Of a stretch of DNA of 30,905 bases, positions 21,968 to 28,908 are shown piece by piece (positions within the stretch are counted from its first letter, which is position 1; each line of letters starts with the position of its first letter). The notes beneath the pieces were generated by a model, which was not told where the DNA came from, did not search any database, and was given only the letters and a program-made list of their open reading frames with translations. Made by a program: the position numbers and the translations under genes. Source of the DNA: CAZRHR01 sp964599915 (GTDB taxonomy: Bacteria > Bacteroidota > Bacteroidia > CAIKAF01); NCBI GenBank assembly GCA_964599915.1, contig CAZRHR010000027.1, positions 1-30,905 of the forward strand. The letters run 5' to 3'.

Positions 21968-23149
21968 TTAGATTTTTTCAATTACAATGGCCGAAGCACC
22001 ACCGCCACCGTTGCACAACGAAGCTACCCCATAGGTTTTTCCTTCCTGATGCAGTGCGTGAAGTAGGGTAGTGGTAATGCGTGATCCGGAAGAACCCAGG
22101 GGATGCCCGATGGATACCGCGCCACCATAAATATTTACTTGAGCGGGATCTAAGCCTAGTTTCTGGTTGTTGGCCAAGGCCACTACACTAAAGGCTTCAT
22201 TTAACTCGTATAAATCCACTTGATTTTGGGAAATACCAGCCCTTTGAATGGCCAAAGGAACGGCCTCTGAAGGTGCGATGGTAAACCATTCCGGTGCTAC
22301 CGCCGCATCTGCATATCCTGCTACACGAGCAAGTGGGGTTAAATTGTATTTTTTCAAAGCTTCTTCTGAAACCAAAATCAAGGCAGAAGCGCCATCGTTA
22401 AGTGTGGACGCATTCGCTGCGGTAATGGTTCCATTTTTATCGAACACAGGGCGTAAAGATGGAATTTTTTCAAAATTCACATTTTTATACTCTTCGTCCT
22501 CTATAAATTGAATGGGGTCTCCTTTTTTAGAAGGAATCTCTACCCCCACGATTTCTGCATTGAATTTTCCGCTTTTCCAGGCATTTGCGGCACGCTCATA
22601 AGAACTTATGGCATAGGCATCCTGTTGCTCGCGGGTAAAACCCATTTCACGTGCACATAACTCACCTGCATTGCCCATGTGAAAGTCGTTGTACACATCC
22701 CAAAGGCCATCTTTCAACAAACCGTCCAGCATTTGGCCATGACCTAGTTTTTGGCCGAACCGCGCATTGGGAAGATAGTAAGGAACATTGGACATCGATT
22801 CCATGCCACCGGCAATCACCACATCATTTTGTCCCAATTGAATACTTTGTGCAGCCAGCATAATGGCCTTCATGCCGGAGGCACAAACTTTATTGACCGT
22901 CGTACAAGGTACTGCATGTGGAAGGCCTGCACCCAAAGCCGCTTGACGCGCAGGTGCCTGACCCAAACCGGCGGATATAACGTTGCCCATAAACACCTCC
23001 TGAACGGCAGTTGGTGCCAAACCTACACGGTTCAGCGCACCTTTAATGGCGATACTTCCTAATGAGGTGGCGGAAAATCCGGCCAAAGATCCTCCAAAAC
23101 TTCCCATGGGGGTGCGAACGGCGGCAACGATATAAGCTGTTTTCATCAT
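21968..23149 (-). CDS. Acetyl-CoA C-acetyltransferase (thiolase)
   Basis: A 393-residue thiolase that condenses two acetyl-CoA to acetoacetyl-CoA or runs in the thiolytic direction. The nucleophile is Cys89 in NKVCASGMKAI; NEAFSVVAL, GGAVSIGHPLGSSG (His near 349) and the second cysteine in LCNGGGGASA near the C-terminus complete the family pattern. The length and the C-terminal motif match biosynthetic/degradative AtoB-like thiolases, but AtoB cannot be told from FadA by eye, and no hydratase or dehydrogenase gene is adjacent. Two ATGs occur in tandem at the start. A -7-like TAATTTCG lies 18 bases upstream. The enzyme is cytoplasmic. Confidence 0.93.
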   Translation of the reverse strand: MMKTAYIVAAVRTPMGSFGGSLAGFSATSLGSIAIKGALNRVGLAPTAVQEVFMGNVISAGLGQAPARQAALGAGLPHAVPCTTVNKVCASGMKAIMLAAQSIQLGQNDVVIAGGMESMSNVPYYLPNARFGQKLGHGQMLDGLLKDGLWDVYNDFHMGNAGELCAREMGFTREQQDAYAISSYERAANAWKSGKFNAEIVGVEIPSKKGDPIQFIEDEEYKNVNFEKIPSLRPVFDKNGTITAANASTLNDGASALILVSEEALKKYNLTPLARVAGYADAAVAPEWFTIAPSEAVPLAIQRAGISQNQVDLYELNEAFSVVALANNQKLGLDPAQVNIYGGAVSIGHPLGSSGSRITTTLLHALHQEGKTYGVASLCNGGGGASAIVIEKI

Positions 23150-23167
23150 CTTAGTTTTAAGCGTCCA

Positions 23168-23175
23168 CGAAATTA
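23168..23175 (-). promoter_or_regulatory. -7-like element of the thiolase gene
   Basis: TAATTTCG on the minus strand, one mismatch from TAnnTTTG, lies 18 bases before the first ATG in the 48-base gap after the exonuclease gene. The identical octamer precedes the M61 peptidase gene. Confidence 0.33.
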
Positions 23176-23197
23176 ACCAATTTCACCAATGATAAGG

Positions 23198-24121
23198 TTA
23201 CTTACTCAATTTTTCCGCTTGCGCTTTGCCAAGTAAAACAAGAAAATCTTCTTCCGTAAGACGTACAAGCGGGGTTCCCTGCGCAGAAAACCGATCCGCC
23301 AAACGTTCTTTTTTGCCTAGCCATGCCTTTTTATTCATGCCTTCGATCATGTAATGGGTGAAAGGCCCTACCTGTGGCACTACTTTTCCTCCAAGATTCC
23401 ATATCATTTGAGCGGCGGCTGTTTTATTAAAGGCCTGAAATTGACCGGAAAAAACCACCTCTTTGCCGTAAAAGGGATGGGTAGGTAAAAAATTTGCCTC
23501 AGCATTGGGCTTAGAGGGCAGTTGATGCCCGGTCGTTTTAGGGGAATGTGCGGGCTCGAATCCTCCAGGATACACCTTCCCAAATCCTACCCGATATTGA
23601 TTTTTTAATGTCTCAAAATTTTGAATTTTTTCTTTTTCAAAGGCCAAATGGAGCAACCTTGCGGTGGCCTCAGCATCATTGCCTGCCCTATGGTGTTTTA
23701 AAGGAATTTGAAAGCGATTGCAAAGGAATTTAAGGTTGTAGGCATCTAAATCTGGCCATATTTGCCGGCAAACGCGTACTGAACACGCATAGGTAAATTG
23801 GGGTGTGGGCTGCCGATAGTGCTGAATACAAGCGCGTAACACACTCACATCGAAAGAGGCATTATGCGCAAACAAAGTTTGTTGGTGAACGATGGGCATC
23901 ACCTCTTCCCAAACCTCTGCAAAATCCGGCGCATAGGCTGTATCCGACGGAGAAATGCCGTGCACCTTTATATTAAATGGTAAATACGCATTCTCGGGAG
24001 GACGAATCAACCAAGACTGGGTTTGTGTGATTTGTCCATCTTCGTAAACCGATAATCCCAATTCACAGGCACTGGATAAAGCTGAGGTAGCCGTTTCAAA
24101 ATCAATGGTAATAAAGCGCAT
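23198..24121 (-). CDS. DnaQ-like 3'-5' exonuclease with C-terminal BRCT domain
   Basis: A 307-residue protein with an N-terminal DEDDh exonuclease domain (about 1-165): Asp7 and Glu9 in ITIDFETA, Asp91 in AHNASFDVSVL, His144 and Asp149 in HHRAGNDAEATA, the full metal-binding set. A linker with a Pro/Lys-rich section (about 180-215) leads to a C-terminal BRCT domain (about 217-295; GKEVVFSGQFQAFNKTAAAQ, LGGKVVPQVGPFTHYMI). The pairing of a proofreading-type exonuclease with BRCT suggests recruitment to DNA ends or a repair complex; it is not the replicative epsilon subunit itself. A perfect -7 element lies 13 bases upstream. A thiolase gene follows after 48 bases and appears to have its own promoter. 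Confidence 0.88.
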   Translation of the reverse strand: MRFITIDFETATSALSSACELGLSVYEDGQITQTQSWLIRPPENAYLPFNIKVHGISPSDTAYAPDFAEVWEEVMPIVHQQTLFAHNASFDVSVLRACIQHYRQPTPQFTYACSVRVCRQIWPDLDAYNLKFLCNRFQIPLKHHRAGNDAEATARLLHLAFEKEKIQNFETLKNQYRVGFGKVYPGGFEPAHSPKTTGHQLPSKPNAEANFLPTHPFYGKEVVFSGQFQAFNKTAAAQMIWNLGGKVVPQVGPFTHYMIEGMNKKAWLGKKERLADRFSAQGTPLVRLTEEDFLVLLGKAQAEKLSK

Positions 24122-24134
24122 GGGCGAAAAAAAA

Positions 24135-24142
24135 CAAATTTA
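24135..24142 (-). promoter_or_regulatory. Bacteroidota promoter of the exonuclease gene
   Basis: On the minus strand TAAATTTG matches TAnnTTTG exactly, 13 bases before the ATG. TTTG lies 15 bases further upstream as a -33 candidate, slightly closer than the usual 17-23 bases and inside the 3' end of the adhesin gene. Confidence 0.5.
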
Positions 24143-24148
24143 CACCCT

Positions 24149-27100
24149 TCAGCGTATCAAACTCACTTTTCCATGATATTCTTTCCATACCCCTGAAACC
24201 ACCCGTACATGCACTCGGTAGGTATATACATCTTGTTTGAGCACATCGCCTTCGTTATACCTGCGACCATTCCATACCGCATCGATTTTATCTGAATAAA
24301 ATACCCGGCCTCCCCAACGATCGAACACCTGCATTTCTTGAGCCACAATCCCCATACCATACACCCGGAATCCATCATTGATTTTATCCTTGTTGGGTGT
24401 AAATGCACTTGGAATGTACACCGAACCTTCTGGGATAACGCGCAGACAATGTTGAACCGTATCTTCGCAGCCATGAAGGTTTGTGGCGGTGAGTGTAATG
24501 CAATACGTTCCTGTATCTCTAAAATTATACTCCGGTTCCTCTTCATTGGAAAGGGGACTTCCATCTCCAAAATCCCAAGTAAATAGTTCTCCTCCTACGG
24601 AAAGGTTATTAAATTGAATGAAGGCTTCCGTAAGGTTTACTTGAGTTTTAGAAAGCAAAAAGTCTGCAGATGGAGTTGGAAACGCCTGAATAAGGTTAGG
24701 CATCACCAAGGTAGAAAGACAGCCTTGGTCGGATATTGCCGTTAATTGAACATCAAAGGTTCCGGGCGCATTAAAACAAAATAAAGGTTCGGTACTGGTT
24801 TGGTCACTTTGTCCTTGAACCGACCATTGGTATTGCACAATTTGCCCACTTGCAATGGTGCTTTGATTCACCATTTGGCTACAGAAGGGAATACATCCGC
24901 TGGTTGGACCTGCGGAAAACTGGAGTTGAGGCGAAGGATGCACCTGGGTTTGAAGTACTGACGTGTCCACACAGCCGTAATTGGTCACGACCCATAGCGT
25001 GGCTGAAATGGGTTGTTGGGTTTGAAAGGTCTGTTGCACCTGTGTGCCCTGATAACTTTGGTTATTAATGACCCAGCCGGTTTGCTGGATAAATCCTTCG
25101 CCCACAGAGGAGGTGCTTTGAAACGAAAAAGGCTGTCCGGTGCAAGCAGGAAGGGTTTGAATACTGGCTTGGGGAAGGTCGCCGACCCTCACTTGTTGGG
25201 ATAAAGCGAGCGTACAACCTAAGGCGTCCGTCAAAGTAAAGGTAAAGACCTGGTGCTGGGTCGGGAAAAAAGTTTGTTGAAGTCCTGGTAGACCATTCCA
25301 TTGCCCTGAATAAGGCGGGGTTCCTCCACTTGCCGCAGCAGAAACGACTAAGGCGTCACCCGCGCAAATCGAATCATCGGAAAGGGTTAAAACGGCTTGT
25401 AAAACGGGCGGCTGGGTCAGGGTCGTTGTATAACTCAATGGACAACCATTCGCATCTGTAATTGCGGCCTGATAGTTACCGGGCGAGAGGTTAGATAATT
25501 GCTGTCCTGTGAAGGTTCCATTGTTCCATTGGACCACATAGGGAGCTGTTCCTCCCGTCAAGGGTAAGTTTATTTGTCCATTGTTTTGACCAAAACAAGA
25601 AATGTTTTGGGTTTGCACGGCCCCCAAGACCAAAGGCGGCGGTTCGGTAAGGGTACCATTCCAGCTGAGGGTACAACCATTCGCATCGGTAACGGTAACA
25701 GCATAATTTCCTGCCGGCACATTTGATATCTGTGCCAGATTGGGTAGACCGGGTCCCCATTGAAATTGGTAGGGCGCTGTTCCGCCCGACATGGGAAGTT
25801 GTATACTTCCATTATTTCCTCCGGCACAACTTATATGCTGCATCACTGGATTTCCATGTTGCAAGGCGGTAGGTTCTACCACTGTGGCGGTGGCTGTGGC
25901 GCTACAATTTTGGGGGTCGGTTACGGTAAATGTGTAGGAACCTGCCGTCAATCCGGATGCCTGTAATTGATTCCCACCCGTTGGGCTCCATGCATATTGA
26001 TAATTTCCATTTCCGCCTGAAACCACCGCTGTAAGGCTACCATTGTTTCCTCCAAAACAGCTAACAGGGGTGTTTTGCACAATACTTGTTTGAAGTACAG
26101 GCGGTTGCTGAATCACAATGGTTTGCTGGGTGGTACACTGGTTTTGGTCAATGACAGCAGCCACATAGGAGCCGGCTGCCAGTCCGGTGATATTGGGTGT
26201 AGTGACGCCACCGGGATTCCATTGGAAAGTGTAAGGCGGTACACCGCCATTGGCTTGAACTGCCGCCGCGCCATTGCTCATGCCATTGCAGGTGACCGCT
26301 TGGTTAAGGGTGGTCGTGAGGGTCAATTGAGGTGGCTGAGAAATTTGCGCCGTTTGCGTGGCGGTACAATTGTTTTGGTCTGTTACCGTGACCGTATATG
26401 TTCCAGGTCCAAGTCCGGTCGCTTGGGGTTGAATGCCGCCCGAAGGTGACCACTGGTAAGATAATGAACCTGTACCACCCGTAGCTTGGGCTGTTATCGC
26501 ACCATTGTTGGCATTAAAACAATTGATTTGGGTAATTTGAGGAAGGGTTAACATGATTTGGGCCGGCTGAACCAAGGTGGCTGTGGCCGAATGGGTACAG
26601 CCTCGGGCATCGGTCACGGTAAGGGTGTACGTGCCAGCGCCTAGTTGGGTCGCTGTTGCGCCCGTTTGTCCTGTGGGATTCCATGCATAGGCATAGGGTT
26701 GGGTTCCTCCGCTCACTTGAGAAGCCGCTGAACCATTGGTGCCTTGAAAGCAACTGGGCGAAATCACGGTGGGTATTTGTGCCACCAAAGGCTGCGGCTG
26801 GGTAATTTGCGTGGAAGTCTGAGCGATGCAGCCATTGGCATCTGCCACCATCAAACTATAATTTCCAGGGGCAAGGCCGGTGATGCTTGCCGTGTTCGCT
26901 CCTCCGGGGTTCCACTGATACACATAGGGCGCCACGCCTCCAGTGACCACGGCCGTGGCGGCACCGTTATTTTGACCAAAGCAGCTTACAGGCGTTGGGT
27001 TGGGTACACTCACATTTAAGGTAGCGGGTTGGGAAATGACCACCGGCACACTTTGGGTGCAATTGTTTTGGTCTGTAACGGTGAACGTATAAGTGCCCGG

Positions 27101-28726
27101 ACCAAGATTCGAAGCCGTAAGCCCGGTGCCACCGGATGGCGTCCATAAATAACTCAAGTTGCCAGTTCCTCCGCTCACACCTACCTGTGCACTTCCATTG
27201 TTCAAGCCATTGCAACTCACTTGTTGCACTTGGTTCACTTGAACTTGCATGGCAGGAGGATTCGCCAGCGTGAAGGTGCGTTGTGCGGTACAACCTTGTT
27301 GGTCGGTTACTGTAACGGTGTATGTGCCCGGTCCGAGGTTATTGGCTGTTGGATTATTTCCACCGGAAGGTGACCATTGGTAGCTGTAAGGAAAGGTTCC
27401 CCCCGATACAATCACTTGTGCACTTCCATTGGTTCCATTATGACACGTGGGCGGCGTTACGGTTCCGGGTTGGGTGACCACGGCGATGGGTTGGTTGATG
27501 GTCACCGTGCGAGTAGTGGTGCAACCCGAGGCATCCGTAATGGTAGCGGTGTACGTCCCGGCGCTTAGGTTGTTGATTTGCGTTCCGGTGGCGCCATGGC
27601 TCCATTGTACCGTGTAGGGCGGAGTACCGCCGGAAATTTGAATACTGGCAGCGCCGTTGTTTCCTCCATTGCAAGTGACATGGCTAATGCTTCCAACCGA
27701 GGACTGAATGGGCTGCGGACCGGGAATGACCACACTTACCGTGGTGGTAATGGGCGTATTACATTGCACATAACTTACCGTACACGTGTAGGTGCCGGGC
27801 GCTAAATTGGTGGCGGTGGGACCGGTTTGCCCGTTGGACCAAGTAAAGGTGTAAGGGGCCATTCCTCCTGTAGCCGTTACGGTCGCACTTCCGCCTTGGC
27901 TGCAAGTGGCAGGCGTCATTTGCGTTACATTGGCTTGAAAAAGTCCGGAATTGAAAGAACTGGATTTAAGAAAAACACCGGAATCATAGGTACAGTCCCC
28001 ACCATCTGCTATGGCAATGGTTATGGTATATTGTTGACAAGGAACCACGTTTAAATTGGCGGTAAGCACCGTGGTAAATCCATCATATTGAATGGTGGCT
28101 CCCCAAGCATTATTTACATAATATTGGTTGTTGGTAAAATGGTTGACCGTATTAATGGATACCGGCTGATTGGTAATCGGCAATCGGGCGATATTTTGGT
28201 TGTTATAATTTCCACCGGCAGGGTTGGGGCCTGTCACAAAAAAAGCAAAGGCATCATTGTAAAAACTTCCTGCAAATTCAGGGTATTCATCTGAGCCGAA
28301 GACATACTGAAAGGAAACCGTGTTGTTGGTTGGAATAAAATTGAAGGTTAAATAACAGGAATTATGCGTGGATACGCCGGAAATGGCCGTTAACGGAGCA
28401 TAAGCGCCCCCGCTGTTACAAACACCTGCTGAGCCTGAAAAATTCGGTCCCACCGCTGTGGTAGCTGCGCCTGTGGTAAGTAAAATTCCTGCTGATAAAC
28501 CTAAATTAGAATTATTTGTGGTAAAAGTGGCGGCCGCATTGGAAGGACAAACCATGCTCACATTTGAGATGGAAACGCCTGTTCCAACAAGGTTTTGAAC
28601 AAGGGTCGAAGCATTATTGGTTGGACTAACGGACAGCTGACTAAAACCATTATATGGGGTTAGAAAAACCCATATAAAAAGTATAATCAACCAAACACGT
28701 TTTAGGTATAGGTTTATCAAAATCAA
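24149..28726 (-). CDS. Secreted SprB-repeat protein with T9SS type B sorting domain
   Basis: A 1525-residue cell-surface or secreted adhesin-like protein. The signal peptide covers about 1-29 and would be cut before Gln30 (GFS|QLSVSP), as expected under the Bacteroidota 'Q rule'. Residues about 40-260 match the choice-of-anchor L domain (LSAGILLTTG, FQYVFGSDEYPEFAG). Twelve SprB-type repeats follow from about 270 to 1180, the outer two degenerate, each with a Cys pair about 51 residues apart. Two Ig-like regions and a PKD domain (TWDFGDGSP near 1384) precede the type B sorting domain (about 1434-1525; IPSAFTPNKDKIND, FDRWGGRVF). The start is TTG: an in-frame TAG lies upstream and no ATG precedes the signal peptide. 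SprB-like proteins serve gliding or adhesion. No porP/sprF partner gene is adjacent. Confidence 0.93.
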   Translation of the reverse strand: MILINLYLKRVWLIILFIWVFLTPYNGFSQLSVSPTNNASTLVQNLVGTGVSISNVSMVCPSNAAATFTTNNSNLGLSAGILLTTGAATTAVGPNFSGSAGVCNSGGAYAPLTAISGVSTHNSCYLTFNFIPTNNTVSFQYVFGSDEYPEFAGSFYNDAFAFFVTGPNPAGGNYNNQNIARLPITNQPVSINTVNHFTNNQYYVNNAWGATIQYDGFTTVLTANLNVVPCQQYTITIAIADGGDCTYDSGVFLKSSSFNSGLFQANVTQMTPATCSQGGSATVTATGGMAPYTFTWSNGQTGPTATNLAPGTYTCTVSYVQCNTPITTTVSVVIPGPQPIQSSVGSISHVTCNGGNNGAASIQISGGTPPYTVQWSHGATGTQINNLSAGTYTATITDASGCTTTRTVTINQPIAVVTQPGTVTPPTCHNGTNGSAQVIVSGGTFPYSYQWSPSGGNNPTANNLGPGTYTVTVTDQQGCTAQRTFTLANPPAMQVQVNQVQQVSCNGLNNGSAQVGVSGGTGNLSYLWTPSGGTGLTASNLGPGTYTFTVTDQNNCTQSVPVVISQPATLNVSVPNPTPVSCFGQNNGAATAVVTGGVAPYVYQWNPGGANTASITGLAPGNYSLMVADANGCIAQTSTQITQPQPLVAQIPTVISPSCFQGTNGSAASQVSGGTQPYAYAWNPTGQTGATATQLGAGTYTLTVTDARGCTHSATATLVQPAQIMLTLPQITQINCFNANNGAITAQATGGTGSLSYQWSPSGGIQPQATGLGPGTYTVTVTDQNNCTATQTAQISQPPQLTLTTTLNQAVTCNGMSNGAAAVQANGGVPPYTFQWNPGGVTTPNITGLAAGSYVAAVIDQNQCTTQQTIVIQQPPVLQTSIVQNTPVSCFGGNNGSLTAVVSGGNGNYQYAWSPTGGNQLQASGLTAGSYTFTVTDPQNCSATATATVVEPTALQHGNPVMQHISCAGGNNGSIQLPMSGGTAPYQFQWGPGLPNLAQISNVPAGNYAVTVTDANGCTLSWNGTLTEPPPLVLGAVQTQNISCFGQNNGQINLPLTGGTAPYVVQWNNGTFTGQQLSNLSPGNYQAAITDANGCPLSYTTTLTQPPVLQAVLTLSDDSICAGDALVVSAAASGGTPPYSGQWNGLPGLQQTFFPTQHQVFTFTLTDALGCTLALSQQVRVGDLPQASIQTLPACTGQPFSFQSTSSVGEGFIQQTGWVINNQSYQGTQVQQTFQTQQPISATLWVVTNYGCVDTSVLQTQVHPSPQLQFSAGPTSGCIPFCSQMVNQSTIASGQIVQYQWSVQGQSDQTSTEPLFCFNAPGTFDVQLTAISDQGCLSTLVMPNLIQAFPTPSADFLLSKTQVNLTEAFIQFNNLSVGGELFTWDFGDGSPLSNEEEPEYNFRDTGTYCITLTATNLHGCEDTVQHCLRVIPEGSVYIPSAFTPNKDKINDGFRVYGMGIVAQEMQVFDRWGGRVFYSDKIDAVWNGRRYNEGDVLKQDVYTYRVHVRVVSGVWKEYHGKVSLIR
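25187..27919 (-). repeat. SprB repeat array, 77-residue period
   Basis: Twelve diverged protein repeats have their first cysteine at residues 275, 352, 428, 505, 582, 659, 736, 813, 890, 967, 1044 and 1121. The interval is 77 residues (231 bp) in all cases but one (76, between 352 and 428). I verified the cysteine codons against the nucleotide positions. Typical unit features are C-[FN]-G-x-N-N-G near the start, SGGTxPYxYQW in the middle and GTYTVTVTDxxxC toward the end. The DNA of the units is too diverged to be a recent tandem expansion. Confidence 0.92.
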
Positions 28727-28772
28727 AGGCTTAAGGTTACTTAAAGATATGTTTTTCTAAAGAATAATTTAC

Positions 28773-28787
28773 ATGCCTAACAGGCAT
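28773..28787. promoter_or_regulatory. Short inverted repeat in divergent intergenic region
   Basis: ATGCCT (28773-28778) and AGGCAT (28782-28787) are exact reverse complements around AAC, followed on the plus strand by six T residues. It resembles a small terminator, but neither flanking gene ends here, since the adhesin and clpB diverge; an operator for either gene is the alternative. Confidence 0.35.
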
Positions 28788-28812
28788 TTTTTCCATAATT
28801 TATTTTCATTGA

Positions 28813-28891
28813 GACAATTTGTCCTTGTTTATTGAATGAATCCGCCATTTTGTCTTTCAAATGGGATTTGGACAAGACTTTGCAGACAAAA
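28813..28891 (+). promoter_or_regulatory. clpB leader with repeated GACAA/TTGTC motifs and hairpin potential
   Basis: The pentamer GACAA or its complement TTGTC occurs five times (28813, 28819, 28850, 28871, 28885). The first two form the palindrome GACAA-T-TTGTC. TTTTGTC (28848-28854) can pair with GACAAAA (28885-28891), or TTGTC and CAAAT can pair with ATTTG and GACAA at 28866-28875, giving mutually exclusive hairpins. No exact TAnnTTTG element is visible. CIRCE and HAIR sequences are absent. The arrangement suggests either a repressor site or a thermosensing leader; both are inference. Confidence 0.4.
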
Positions 28892-28908
28892 AGGAAAAAT
28901 TACTCATT

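Noticed and set aside
25187..27919. Regularly spaced repeats as a possible CRISPR array
   Set aside because: The 231-bp units are diverged coding repeats in one continuous frame with no short identical repeats separated by unique spacers.
24850..28294. Many open frames on the plus strand opposite the SprB-repeat gene
   Set aside because: They recur with the repeat period and have low-complexity Arg/Gly/His-rich translations; they are antisense shadows of a GC-rich repeated gene.
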